A stretch of DNA of 64,000 nucleotides from an uncultured Atopobium sp. (GCA_947090525.1 CAMUON010000001.1:620001-684000), one strand, 5' to 3'; positions 19,152 to 27,978 are shown, numbered from the stretch's first letter. Notes: generated by a model from the letters alone, not told the origin. Program-made: numbers and translations.

Positions 19152-19185
19152 GGAGAGCGCGCGGTGTAGCTGCGCTCTCTTTTTT
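19152..19185 (+). terminator. Terminator after the secreted repeat protein
   Basis: GAGAGCGC pairs with GCGCTCTC (8 bp, loop of about 11) and runs into TTTTTT. It lies in the 304-base gap 19056-19359, which holds no gene. Confidence 0.85.
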
Positions 19186-19231
19186 ATCGTTTGCTTCGCG
19201 AAATCGGGAAGTGGTGCGGTAGAGCATCTTG

Positions 19232-19237
19232 TATAAT
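19232..19237 (+). promoter_or_regulatory. Possible -10 element for the lipoprotein gene
   Basis: A perfect TATAAT preceded by CTTG, about 120 bases upstream of the lipoprotein start. No convincing -35 is seen at 16-19 bases, so this is only suggestive. Confidence 0.3.
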
Positions 19238-19359
19238 GATGAGTAGCGAGATACTAGCGAGCAATATTGTGTTTCCCGCTTATTTTGCAGCATGAGTCAG
19301 CTTAGCAGCTTCAAAAGACGCTTGCGAGATCACTGGCAATTAAAAGGAGGTTGAATGCC

Positions 19360-19809
19360 ATGAGGGGTAAAACAATCTTTTGTAAAACAAACTTTTGCAA
19401 AGCGATCTTCCAGACTTGTCTCGCTGTGGTTTTGCTGCTGGTTGCTCTCTTTCCTCTTGCTGGTTGTGCCGACGATAAGGAGCAAGCAGAGCTTGCGTCG
19501 CACCATTGGGAAACAGTGGCAGTGTCTCAAGAAGAGTTCCGTTTACCTGACGATTATACAAATCAAGATAAGCTGTATCTCTTTGTATCGCGTGACATGC
19601 TTGAGTCTCATTATGATTTATCCCAAGTTACTCTTAATGATAAGCCCATTACACTAGTCGATTCATCGTTTAATGTATCTGGTCCTGGAGCTAAGGCGTT
19701 ATTTTTAGTTGGAACATTCGATGTAAGCGACGCGTCTAGCGCAGGCGTTCTAAAGTTGCCAGGCATGACAAAAACGAATGATGTCGCGATCGGGTATAAG
19801 GTGAAGTAA
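19360..19809 (+). CDS. Small lipoprotein of unknown function
   Basis: A 149-residue exported protein. The N-terminus has Lys/Arg residues, a hydrophobic stretch and the lipobox LFPLAGC at about residues 31-37, so it should be lipid-anchored on the outer face of the membrane. The mature part (about 110 residues) is mostly predicted strand and matches no family I know. AAAAGGAGG at 19342-19350 is nine bases from the ATG at 19360; the in-frame TTG at 19351 abuts the site and cannot be used. It lies just before the AT-rich AbiTii segment. Confidence 0.8.
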   Translation: MRGKTIFCKTNFCKAIFQTCLAVVLLLVALFPLAGCADDKEQAELASHHWETVAVSQEEFRLPDDYTNQDKLYLFVSRDMLESHYDLSQVTLNDKPITLVDSSFNVSGPGAKALFLVGTFDVSDASSAGVLKLPGMTKTNDVAIGYKVK

Positions 19810-19985
19810 CACTTGCGCTGACGATGTGTGATGATTAGCGTACAACAGGTAGAAAATTTTGAGGAGCATTCTGAAACAACTCCAGAAAGTTAGGTTATTC
19901 CTTTTCCTTATTGCTTCTATACGAAGACCTATGATGTTTGCTGAAAATAGTGCCCCATATGGCAGAAAGAAAGATGGTGAATAAC

Positions 19986-20882
19986 ATGGGAAGTATTGTT
20001 TTAGAATTACAGAATGAAATTGTGTCATCAAATTGCGATGTTGTTAATATATTACGCAAAGCACATTTGATTGCATCAAAATTAAAACTTGCTGATTTTG
20101 ATCAATGGATTCAACACGAATTAAATGGTTATCCTGACCAAGAATCTTGCCCTGAGTATAGAAAGGTTCGTGGAAGTTTAAAAGCTTTCAATCCTTATCA
20201 TGGTTGGATTCCAGTTGTTATACAGAATAATGAATCCGAAAAAATGATTTGTGAAAAAAAGTTAGCAAATTCAATTTCTGAAATCATTTCTTTATGTCAG
20301 TCCTCAAAAAATGAATTAATGATAGAATTTCCAGGCGAACAGAACGTATGGCTTGATAAAATGTTCAATTCACTACTTCCAATGAGATATGAATTACATA
20401 TACCTACAACTGCAGTTAAAGACATTGAAGAAAAAGTCAAAAATACTATTTTAGAATGGACATTGAAATTAGAATCGGAAGGTATTGTAGGGGAAAATAT
20501 GGTTTTCTCTGAGACTGAAAAAGAATCCGCAGTGAACATGCCACAAACCGTGAATAATTATTACGGAAATACAAGTGTTATCAATTCACCATCCGATAAT
20601 GTACAGATAGTGTCTGGAAGTGAGAATACAGTTACATTTTCCTATGATAAAGTTAAGGATGTAGTTGATGCCGTTGAAAAAAGTATTAGTGAATCTGATT
20701 TATCAAAAGAGGATATAGAAACCGCAACAGAATTATTAGCTGACATCAAATTAAAAATTGAAGAAGAGAAGAAACCGCATATTTTAAAATCAGCATTGGT
20801 TGGACTAAAAGACTTTTTAATCAATGCAGGTGCCAACGTTGCTGCAGGGTTAATACAAGCTAAAATGCAAGGTTTGTTCTAA
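19986..20882 (+). CDS. AbiTii-domain protein (putative abortive-infection phage defence)
   Basis: The N-terminal 90 residues match the AbiTii domain pattern as I know it: IVLELQNEIVSSNCDVVNILRKA, then ASKLKLADFDQWIQHELNGY. A middle region of about 100 residues is unassigned. Near residue 190 a PQTVNNYYGNT segment leads to a C-terminal helical region ending in a hydrophobic Ala/Gly-rich stretch. The name comes from abortive-infection systems; the toxic or sensing activity is not established here. The start at 19986 is chosen by homology; ATGs at 19974 and 19959 are possible, and no site has a strong Shine-Dalgarno. The gene is markedly AT-rich beside its GC-balanced neighbours, a sign of horizontal transfer. 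Confidence 0.72.
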   Translation: MGSIVLELQNEIVSSNCDVVNILRKAHLIASKLKLADFDQWIQHELNGYPDQESCPEYRKVRGSLKAFNPYHGWIPVVIQNNESEKMICEKKLANSISEIISLCQSSKNELMIEFPGEQNVWLDKMFNSLLPMRYELHIPTTAVKDIEEKVKNTILEWTLKLESEGIVGENMVFSETEKESAVNMPQTVNNYYGNTSVINSPSDNVQIVSGSENTVTFSYDKVKDVVDAVEKSISESDLSKEDIETATELLADIKLKIEEEKKPHILKSALVGLKDFLINAGANVAAGLIQAKMQGLF

Positions 20883-20920
20883 AAAATCTCACATACCGTT
20901 TTGATACTTGAGTATAAGAA

Positions 20921-20960
20921 AGCGACCACACAGAGTATCTATACTCTTGTATGGTCGTTA
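20921..20960. terminator. Bidirectional terminator-like hairpin after the AbiTii gene
   Basis: CGACCA (20923-20928) pairs with TGGTCG (20952-20957) around an inner AGAGTA/TACTCT stem. It is flanked by TTATTT on the right. It would serve both the rightward AbiTii gene and the leftward fragment that ends at 21002. Confidence 0.65.
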
Positions 20961-21001
20961 TTTCCCATATTCCCGCTTAAAGGCTTTCAGTCGGTTTCCT
21001 T

Positions 21002-21172
21002 TTAACCCCTTACTGAACACTCCTTTTTGGCTCCTGTTTTTTGTTTAACATAATAAATTCCATCTTGTTTTCCGATGCTAGCATTGAGGTAAGTTTTAGT
21101 GTAAATTCTGCTGTTTTTTACTACTATAAAATCATTCTCTAAATCGAACTTGATTTTATGATAATTCCAACT
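21002..21172 (-). pseudogene. 3' fragment of an unidentified gene (leftward)
   Basis: On the minus strand 56 codons are open with protein-like composition (…FDLENDFIVVKNSRIYTKT…, then GKQDGIYYVKQKTGAKKEC…) and end in TAA at 21004-21002. There is no start codon: the frame opens after a TGA just upstream, where a rightward fragment begins. I read it as the C-terminal remnant of a lost gene. The family is unknown. It is AT-rich like the AbiTii gene, so both may have arrived together. Confidence 0.5.
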
Positions 21173-21687
21173 TCACACCCAATCTTTACTTTTATGGCAT
21201 CCTTTATGACGCGCGAGATTCCTTTAATGCGGCAGTTCAAGAGCATAAAAGAGAGGGCAGAGAAGATAGAATCGATCTGAGTACGTATGCAGCTCTCACA
21301 GAGCAGCTCTTAAATACTAATCTCAAGATCGCAGAAGCTGCGTACATGGCAGCAAAGGGTGAAGCTCATTCAGATGCTACAAAAGTTGATGCGGCATACC
21401 GCGATGCTCTAAAAGCAGCATACCAGATTTTGAGCTTTCCACGAGATGATTTTCGTATCTTTTGCCCGGACAATATACATTTCTCTAATGAGAACAGCAA
21501 GGTAGAATTTAGAATTTATATGCTTGACGAGTTGATGAACCTTATCAATTTTAGCAACAAACAAGGTAAAGAAAAGGAATATAACGAAGTCATTAAAGCC
21601 CTTGTTCAGTACATGAATAATCCTACAGACGAAAATAGCAAAGCATATGACGATGCTTGCCACAAGTATAATGGAGATGAAGACTGA
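21154..21687 (+). pseudogene. 3' fragment of an unidentified gene (rightward)
   Basis: From about 21154 to the TGA at 21685-21687 the frame is open for some 177 codons, but no ATG, GTG or TTG occurs in frame before 21346. The sequence before that ATG is already protein-like (YDARDSFNAAVQEHKREG, then TYAALTEQLLNT), so the ATG at 21346 is internal and the 5' end is probably lost. The product is helical and charged (KEYNEVIKALVQYMNN near the end); I do not recognise it. If 21346 is used, a 113-residue protein results. Its upstream boundary near 21170 coincides with the minus-strand fragment. Confidence 0.5.
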
Positions 21688-21932
21688 TAGTACGGTCATA
21701 TAAATTAGGTGGTCTACCACGCGTAAGCCTGCGCTTCTATGGATTCTATATGCGCGCGTCTCGGAGCTTGCGTATTTGCTAGAATCAATATGGTTTGGCG
21801 GGCGTGCCTTGCGCGCAGCATAAGTAATCGCACGTACGCAGAAACATCGTGGACGCTACCTGCATCTAGCTGTGCACACGCATCTATCCACCACGCCGCC
21901 ACAAGAACATCTCTCGTGAGAAGGGCTTTGAC

Positions 21933-22655
21933 ATGACCACTTACAAATACAAACGTGTTCTCTTAAAACTCTCGGGCGAAGCGCTCATGGGGGAGAAGGA
22001 GTTCGGCATCGACCCAAGCGTACCAGCAAAGATAGCCAAAGAACTCAAACCAGCCTACGACGCAGGCCTTGAGATTGCGGTTGTCGTCGGCGGAGGCAAT
22101 ATTTTCCGCGGGCTCTCTGGCGCTGCTGCCGGCATGGATCGCGCGCAAGGCGACAACATGGGCATGCTTGCTACCGTCATCAACGCCCTTGCCCTTCAAG
22201 ACACCTTTGAACATCACGGCATGCAGTGCCGCGTGATGAGCGCGATCGAAATGCACCAGGTGTCCGAAACCTACATCCGCCGCCGCGCCATCCGTCACCT
22301 CGAAAAAGGTCGCATCACCATCTTTGCCGCTGGTACCGGCAATCCCTATTTCACAACTGATACAGCAGCTGCTCTTCGTGCCTGTGAAATCGGTGCGCAA
22401 ATCCTTATGAAGGCAACGAAAGTCGACGGTATCTATACGAGCGATCCGGTCAAAGATCCCAGTGCCAAAAAATTTGACCGCATTTCGTATCATGATGTGC
22501 TTGCCAAAAATCTCCGCGTGATGGACGCGACGGCTTGCGCGCTCTGCCAAGAAAATCACATGCCGATCATGGTCTTTAACCTCGACGCTCCTGGTATTTT
22601 CGATGCTGCACTCAAGGGCGAAGCGGTTGGAACCTTTGTGAGCGAAGACGCGTAA
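21933..22655 (+). CDS. pyrH: UMP kinase
   Basis: Phosphorylates UMP to UDP, feeding all pyrimidine nucleotides. It has 240 residues of the amino acid kinase fold: RVLLKLSGEAL at the start, VVVGGGNIFRG, GDNMGMLATVINALAL, GTGNPYFTTDTAAALRA and KATKVDGIY. GAGAAGGGC precedes the ATG by several bases. It heads the classical pyrH-frr-uppS-cdsA-dxr-rseP cluster. The 245 bases upstream (21688-21932) hold no gene but probably its promoter. Confidence 0.97.
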   Translation: MTTYKYKRVLLKLSGEALMGEKEFGIDPSVPAKIAKELKPAYDAGLEIAVVVGGGNIFRGLSGAAAGMDRAQGDNMGMLATVINALALQDTFEHHGMQCRVMSAIEMHQVSETYIRRRAIRHLEKGRITIFAAGTGNPYFTTDTAAALRACEIGAQILMKATKVDGIYTSDPVKDPSAKKFDRISYHDVLAKNLRVMDATACALCQENHMPIMVFNLDAPGIFDAALKGEAVGTFVSEDA

Positions 22656-22903
22656 ACACGCGCGTAGGGGCGTAAGCCTGCCAGCACGGGTCGTCAACAC
22701 GGCATGCAATGAGTCATGCTATAGTAGACGTTAGATTTCTCACGCACGTTTTGCGCACGCAACTGGCACGCCCGCTCGTACAAGCTCACATGCCCACACG
22801 CGCCTGCTCGCACGCGGCATGCCCACGCCATACGCGCACACTCGTCGCGAGAATTTCTACAATCTCACGTCCGCGCCGTCCTTTTACACTCAAAGGAGTT
22901 GCA

Positions 22904-23449
22904 ATGAGTCAATATAGCGCATCTGCCCAACAACACATGGATAAATGCATCGAAGCTCTCAAAAACAATTTCACCAAAGTCCGTACAGGACGCGCAAATC
23001 CGCAGGTACTCGATAGCATTCGCGTGGATTACTACGGACAGCCCACACCCATCCTTCAGCTCGCGGGCATCAAAGTGCCTGAACCTTCGATGCTTGTTGT
23101 CGAACCCTGGGACAAAAGCTCGCTTAAGGCAATCGAAAAAGCCATCGAGGCGAGCGATCTTGGTATCACGCCGAGCAACGACGGTTCATCCATTCGTTTG
23201 CCGTTCCCTAAGCCTACCGAAGAGCGTCGTCTGGAGCTCGTAAAAGAGTGCAAAGCCTATGCCGAAGAGGCCAAGGTGACCATTCGCCAACATCGCCGCG
23301 ACGCAAACAACAAGATCGAGCGCGATGAGGAGCTCGCAGAAGACGGAAAGTCCCGCGCGAAGAAAGAAATCCAAAAGCTCACGGACGATTACATCGCAAA
23401 AATTGATGCGCTTCTTAAGACCAAATCTCAGGAAGTCATGGAGATCTAA
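22904..23449 (+). CDS. frr: Ribosome recycling factor
   Basis: Splits post-termination ribosomes together with EF-G. The 181-residue protein is of usual length, with FTKVRTGRANPQVLDSI, YYGQPTPILQLAGI, the LGITPSNDGSSIRLPFP segment and a C-terminal three-helix bundle with RRDANNKIERDE. The start at 22904 follows CAAAGGAG by five to six bases; a long upstream in-frame extension from 22709 is not coding by family comparison. The 248-base gap after pyrH holds no gene. Confidence 0.97.
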   Translation: MSQYSASAQQHMDKCIEALKNNFTKVRTGRANPQVLDSIRVDYYGQPTPILQLAGIKVPEPSMLVVEPWDKSSLKAIEKAIEASDLGITPSNDGSSIRLPFPKPTEERRLELVKECKAYAEEAKVTIRQHRRDANNKIERDEELAEDGKSRAKKEIQKLTDDYIAKIDALLKTKSQEVMEI

Positions 23450-24226
23450 TTGGCATTTCACGACCCGCTGTTGCAAAAACACTTTGAAAATCCGCCCGCT
23501 GATATCGCGCTTGAAGATATCGATCTCAGCAAGCTCCCTGCTCACGTCTCCTTCATCATGGATGGGAATGGTCGCTGGGCAAAGGCTCGCCATCAAAATC
23601 GCAGCTTCGGACACAAAGCCGGCGTTTCGTCCTTGCGAGAAGCTGTCGTTACAAGCGTACGCTTAGGGATCAGTGTCATGAGCGCCTATGCGTTTTCTAC
23701 GGAAAACTGGGGGCGCCCGCAACAAGAAGTTGATCTTTTGATGCATCTTTTTGCGCAAACGCTTGTGCATGAGCTTCCTCTTTTTGCAGAAAACAATGTA
23801 AAGCTTGTATTTTTTGGTGATTTGACGCGGCTGCCTTCGCATACACAAGAAGTTTTTATGCGTGGTATCGAAGAAACTGCACACAATAGCGGCATGACTT
23901 TTGCGCTTGCCGTAAATTATGGAGCCCGCGCGGAGCTTACGCGTGCAGCACAAGCGTGCGCGCAGGATGTGGCTCTTGGCCGCGTGCAGCCCGAAGACAT
24001 CAGTGAAGACTATCTCGCGTCCAAGCTCTACACCTATCCTTTACCCGATCCCGATCTTTTAATCAGGACATCTGGTGAGTTGCGTCTGTCGAATTATATG
24101 CTCTGGCAGCTTGCCTATACCGAGCTTTATGTGACGCCTGTTTTGTGGCCCGATTTTAGCAAATGGGATTATTTGCGCGCGATCAAAGCGTTTCAAAAGC
24201 GTACGCGTCGTTTTGGGCAGGTGTAG
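23450..24226 (+). CDS. uppS: Undecaprenyl diphosphate synthase (cis-prenyltransferase)
   Basis: Adds isopentenyl units to farnesyl diphosphate to make the C55 lipid carrier for cell-wall synthesis. The 258-residue protein carries the family motifs FIMDGNGRWAKAR, GHKAGVSSLRE, YAFSTENWGRP and, toward the end, DLLIRTSGELRLSNYMLWQ. It starts with TTG directly after the frr stop; GGAG inside the last frr codons is spaced for it, so translation depends on frr. UppS product is the lipid used downstream of dxr/ispG in this same cluster. Confidence 0.95.
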   Translation: MAFHDPLLQKHFENPPADIALEDIDLSKLPAHVSFIMDGNGRWAKARHQNRSFGHKAGVSSLREAVVTSVRLGISVMSAYAFSTENWGRPQQEVDLLMHLFAQTLVHELPLFAENNVKLVFFGDLTRLPSHTQEVFMRGIEETAHNSGMTFALAVNYGARAELTRAAQACAQDVALGRVQPEDISEDYLASKLYTYPLPDPDLLIRTSGELRLSNYMLWQLAYTELYVTPVLWPDFSKWDYLRAIKAFQKRTRRFGQV

Positions 24227-24227
24227 C

Positions 24228-25181
24228 ATGAAACTTACCAAACTCGGCGCGTACAAAAAGAAACGCGTAGGCATAGGACTTGAGCGCGGGATACAAAAGC
24301 TCGAGCTTAGGCGCTTTCGCAAAGAAGAGCAGGCACGCAAAGGCGAGCTCAAAGCAGCCCGCGCCCGCGCCTGGATGGAAAAGCTCCTTATTCGTGTGTT
24401 TTCGGGCGTTCTCTATACCGTGTTTGTTGTCGGGTGCATCTTTTTGGACAAGACATCTACCGCGTTTGCAATTGCGTGCATGGCGTGGCTGTGTTGCTCG
24501 GAGTTTTTTAGGATTGTTAAGCTTGCAGATTATCAGCCCTGTGATGTTTTGGGGCTTTTTGCTGCGATTTTGTTTCCCATCGCGAGTCTGGAGAATTCAT
24601 ATCTCTTGCTCATGGTCATCGCTATTGTCTATGGGATGGTGCTTGCGCTTTGGTATTTGCTCAATCCACGCGCGGGTATTGCCGATGTGTGCTTGAGCTT
24701 TTTTGGCCCGGTGTACACGTCGCTTCTGTTTTCGCATATCGTGCTCATCCGCTGCGTTACTGCTTGCGAAAATCCGGCGCTTCTTACTTTCGCCGTGATG
24801 GGTTCTGTGTGGCTGGGCGATGTGGGGGCTTACTTCATCGGCTGCATGTTTGGCAAACACAGACTTTGTCCTACTATTTCGCCTAATAAAAGCGTCGAAG
24901 GATTTTTCGGCGGGCTTGTAGCTACCTATATCGTGTGGATACTTATGTATGCGCTCCAGCTGATTCCGATTTCGCTTGCGTACGCGAGTCTTTGCGCGCT
25001 TGTCGTCGGTATTCTTTCTGTAGTTGGTGATTTGTTCGAGTCACGCCTCAAGCGTGCTGTTAATATAAAAGACTCAGGAGCTATTATGCCGGGGCATGGA
25101 GGACTGCTCGATCGCAGCGATTCCATGCTCTTTGGTTGCACAACAGCATATATTCTCTTGCTCTTAGGGGGTCTTATTTGA
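24228..25181 (+). CDS. cdsA: Phosphatidate cytidylyltransferase
   Basis: Makes CDP-diacylglycerol, the precursor of phosphatidylglycerol and other phospholipids. The 317-residue protein has a basic cytoplasmic N-terminus of about 50 residues (KKKR, ERGIQKLELRRFRKEEQ), then about eight membrane helices. The C-terminal family signature is visible as LKRAVNIKDSGAIMPGHGG followed by LDRSDS. The ATG lies one base after the uppS stop. The last codons overlap the dxr start by four bases. Confidence 0.95.
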   Translation: MKLTKLGAYKKKRVGIGLERGIQKLELRRFRKEEQARKGELKAARARAWMEKLLIRVFSGVLYTVFVVGCIFLDKTSTAFAIACMAWLCCSEFFRIVKLADYQPCDVLGLFAAILFPIASLENSYLLLMVIAIVYGMVLALWYLLNPRAGIADVCLSFFGPVYTSLLFSHIVLIRCVTACENPALLTFAVMGSVWLGDVGAYFIGCMFGKHRLCPTISPNKSVEGFFGGLVATYIVWILMYALQLIPISLAYASLCALVVGILSVVGDLFESRLKRAVNIKDSGAIMPGHGGLLDRSDSMLFGCTTAYILLLLGGLI

Positions 25182-26386
25182 GTTCGCTATTTCGTCCTGC
25201 AGCGCCCGCGCCGCGCACATCCGCCGATCACAAGATACGTGTAGCGGTGCTCGGAGCAAGTGGTTCTGTAGGATCGCAAACTCTCGATGTCTGTCGCGCA
25301 AATCGAGACAAAATCGAGGTAGTTGCACTTTCGGTGTACGATTCGTGTGAGACGCTTATACGCCTTGTACACGAGTTTCACCCCAAATACGCTAATGTTA
25401 CAAATACGCTGCACAAGGGTGATGCGAGTCTTGAGTCTATTTCATCTTTGGTTCGTCTGAGCTTTGGAAGAGAGTCACTTGAAGATCTGGTAGACGCAGA
25501 CGATATCGACGTCGTTGTGTGCGCCATCGTGGGAGCATGTGGAATGCGCGTCGGCGCAAGGGCGCTCAAAGCGGGGAAGACTCTTGGCTATGCGAACAAA
25601 GAATCCATCGTCGTAGCAGGGGATATTTTGATGCCTCTCGTGCGACCGGGGAAACTTATTCCCATCGATTCTGAGCACAGCGCGATTTTTCAATGCCTGG
25701 TGGGCGAGGATACGTCACTTCTCGACAGTATCTGGCTTACCTGTTCCGGCGGTCCATTTTACGGGATGAGCAGAAAAGAGCTCGCAGGCAAAACTGCTTC
25801 CGATGCCCTTCGTCACCCCACCTGGCATATGGGCCCCAAAATCACGATCGATTCGGCGACACTTATGAATAAAGGCCTTGAAGTGCTCGAGGCGACGCGT
25901 CTTTTTGATTGCTCGATTGACCAGGTAAAAGTCCTTATTCATCCCGAAAGCAAGATACACTCCATGGTGCAATTCAAGGACGGTTCTGTAAAAGCACAGC
26001 TTGGCCCTTCCGATATGCGCCTGCCGATTCAGTATGCCTTGAGCTATCCCACGCGCTGGGATGCGCCTTCGCCTCAGCTTCCAGATTGGCGCGAGGTCGC
26101 GAGTCTTCATTTTGGGAGTCCGGATCTTGAAGCATTTGGTTGTCTTCGTCTTGCGATTGAGGCAGGACGCGTAGGCAAGAGCCTTCCATGCGTGCTCAAT
26201 GCTGCAAATGAAGTTGCCAATCTTGCGTTTCGCGAGGGTCGCTGTGGATTTTTGGATATTGAACGCGTGGTGGAGCAGACGCTCGATGCATCAGAAGCAG
26301 AAGTTGTTGAATCGCTTGCGCAGCTCGAAGAAATTGATGCAAGGGCTCGAAGCATTGCATATTCGCTTCTTAACGCATCCGAGTAA
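25178..26386 (+). CDS. dxr: 1-deoxy-D-xylulose 5-phosphate reductoisomerase
   Basis: First committed step of the MEP isoprenoid pathway. It has 402 residues: the NADPH-binding LGASGSVGSQTLDV, GYANKESIVVAG, the metal and substrate site IDSEHSAIFQCL, SGGPFYG, and ATLMNKGLEVLEA. The start is TTG 25178, overlapping the cdsA TGA (TTGA) with a GGGGG run eight bases upstream. A longer frame from ATG 25136 would run inside cdsA and add 14 unrelated residues. It pairs with ispG two genes downstream. Confidence 0.95.
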   Translation: MSSLFRPAAPAPRTSADHKIRVAVLGASGSVGSQTLDVCRANRDKIEVVALSVYDSCETLIRLVHEFHPKYANVTNTLHKGDASLESISSLVRLSFGRESLEDLVDADDIDVVVCAIVGACGMRVGARALKAGKTLGYANKESIVVAGDILMPLVRPGKLIPIDSEHSAIFQCLVGEDTSLLDSIWLTCSGGPFYGMSRKELAGKTASDALRHPTWHMGPKITIDSATLMNKGLEVLEATRLFDCSIDQVKVLIHPESKIHSMVQFKDGSVKAQLGPSDMRLPIQYALSYPTRWDAPSPQLPDWREVASLHFGSPDLEAFGCLRLAIEAGRVGKSLPCVLNAANEVANLAFREGRCGFLDIERVVEQTLDASEAEVVESLAQLEEIDARARSIAYSLLNASE

Positions 26387-26419
26387 ATGTGCTATCTACC
26401 AGGGTTTTTGGAGTTTTAG

Positions 26420-27889
26420 ATGGATATGATACTACACATATTGTCGAGTATTTTTTGGGGCATATGCGTTCTTTCGTTTCTTGTATTTATACACGAAGCG
26501 GGGCATTTCATAGCGGCGCGGATGATGGGTATGCGTGTTGTTGAATTCTTTTTGGGGCTGCCTTCCCGCGCGCGCCTTTCATTTCGCTTGAAGGATTGGG
26601 GCACCGAAATTGGCGTGACCCCGATTGTGCTCGGCGGATACACCAAAATTTGTGGCATGGAGTATGGAGTAGAAGGACCTCTCAAGGAGTGCTTGCTCTT
26701 TGCGTACAAACAAGGCTCTGTAAGCGTAGAAGACGTAAGTCAGGCGCTCGATGTTTCTCTGGATGTTGCAGAATCTATGCTGGATACCCTGGTCGATTGG
26801 GCGTCGCTTGTGTGTGTGGAAGTGACGGAAGACACTAAGGACAAGATCACGGGAGTCGCCCCAGAAGCCGTCAAAGAAGACGCTACGGGTGATAAGAACG
26901 CACAAACACAAGAAGATGCTGTCGAAGCAGCCAAAGCGCCCGCGCCTTCGTATTGCTACAAAACGGTTGCGCGCGACGCAAAACTGCGTACGCTTTTCGA
27001 CTCTCACCACGATTTCTCGCTTCCAGGTTCCAAGCCACAGGGTGCAAGCTGGGACTTTCCCGATGATATTGATTTTTATGCATTTGAACGCGCGCACACC
27101 TATGCGGGTGCTCATTTCTTTTCGCGACTTTTCTGCTTAGCGATGGGCCCTCTCGTCAATGTTTTCTTTGCGTTTGTGCTGATGCTGGGCGTATTTTCCA
27201 TTGGTGGGATAACGACTTCTCTCAATTCCAATACGATCGGCAAGGTGGAAGCAGGCTCTATTGCTGCTGAGGCGGGTCTTGTTGCAGGCGACAAAATTTT
27301 TGCGATCGATGGACAGATGATAGAAAATTGGGATGATCTGGCACGGGCGCTTTCGAAAAAACTTGAGAGCAACAGTGGCTTTAACCTCAGTTTTTCTCAT
27401 GATCAGACTTCTGTAACCAAGCACATTGATGCGCAAGCGCTTGCAGAAGCGAAGCATTTTGGCATTCAAGCGCAAACAACGACCATCTATCCCACGCTTT
27501 CACAGTCGTTTTCGCTGGTAGTTGCCTATACAAAGACGGTTATCGAATTTTGTTTAAGCCTCTTTAATCCAGCGCTTGTAGGGCAAACAGTCGCGCAATC
27601 TTCTTCGGTTGTGGGCATCTCCAATATGGCCGCAGAAGCCGCAAGCAAAGGCATACGTCCATTTCTCATGCTTGTCGCTATGATTTCGCTCTCGCTCGGC
27701 TGTATGAACTTGCTGCCGATTGTCCCACTCGATGGTGGTAAGGTCTTTTTTGAACTCATTGCGCTCATCATCAGAAGGCCCGTTCCCAAACTTTTCGTGA
27801 TCGTCTGTTCGTATGTGGGAATCTTTCTCTTTTTACTCTTGTTCGCCACAACACTCTACAACGATTGCGTGCGCGCCCTTCTTGCATAA
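26420..27889 (+). CDS. rseP: Site-2 membrane metalloprotease RseP with an unusual insertion
   Basis: An intramembrane zinc protease of the S2P/RIP family that cuts anti-sigma factors or signal-peptide remnants. The zinc motif HEAGH lies at residues 25-29 in the first membrane helix; the second zinc motif region LLPIVPLDGGK lies near 430-440; one PDZ domain lies about 265-345 (GSIAAEAGLVAGDKIFAIDG). The 489-residue protein exceeds the usual 350-450. The excess is between the first conserved segment (GGYTKICGMEYG) and the PDZ: residues about 85-200, including a stretch that reads like a helix-turn-helix (SVEDVSQALDVSLDVAESML) and an acidic Ala/Glu-rich part. It sits in the usual place after dxr. 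Confidence 0.92.
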   Translation: MDMILHILSSIFWGICVLSFLVFIHEAGHFIAARMMGMRVVEFFLGLPSRARLSFRLKDWGTEIGVTPIVLGGYTKICGMEYGVEGPLKECLLFAYKQGSVSVEDVSQALDVSLDVAESMLDTLVDWASLVCVEVTEDTKDKITGVAPEAVKEDATGDKNAQTQEDAVEAAKAPAPSYCYKTVARDAKLRTLFDSHHDFSLPGSKPQGASWDFPDDIDFYAFERAHTYAGAHFFSRLFCLAMGPLVNVFFAFVLMLGVFSIGGITTSLNSNTIGKVEAGSIAAEAGLVAGDKIFAIDGQMIENWDDLARALSKKLESNSGFNLSFSHDQTSVTKHIDAQALAEAKHFGIQAQTTTIYPTLSQSFSLVVAYTKTVIEFCLSLFNPALVGQTVAQSSSVVGISNMAAEAASKGIRPFLMLVAMISLSLGCMNLLPIVPLDGGKVFFELIALIIRRPVPKLFVIVCSYVGIFLFLLLFATTLYNDCVRALLA

Positions 27890-27920
27890 GGCGCAGGTAT
27901 AAGGCATGGGCGCGAACGTG

Positions 27921-27978
27921 GGCGATTGCCGCACAGGCGCGCGGTGCGCTGATCGAACCCAGCTAATCGCCTGTTTTT
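27921..27978 (+). terminator. Possible weak terminator after rseP
   Basis: GGCGATT (27921-27927) can pair with AATCGCC (27965-27971), followed by TGTTTTTAT; an inner CCGC/GCGG stem may stack. The long loop makes it weaker than the others here, so ispG may still be read through from the upstream cluster. Confidence 0.35.

Noticed and set aside
21714..21936. Short open frames on both strands just before pyrH
   Set aside because: Low-complexity translations in a GC-rich untranslated region, with no start context; more likely the pyrH promoter region.
21963..22709. 248-codon minus-strand open frame opposite pyrH
   Set aside because: Antisense shadow of a conserved kinase gene.
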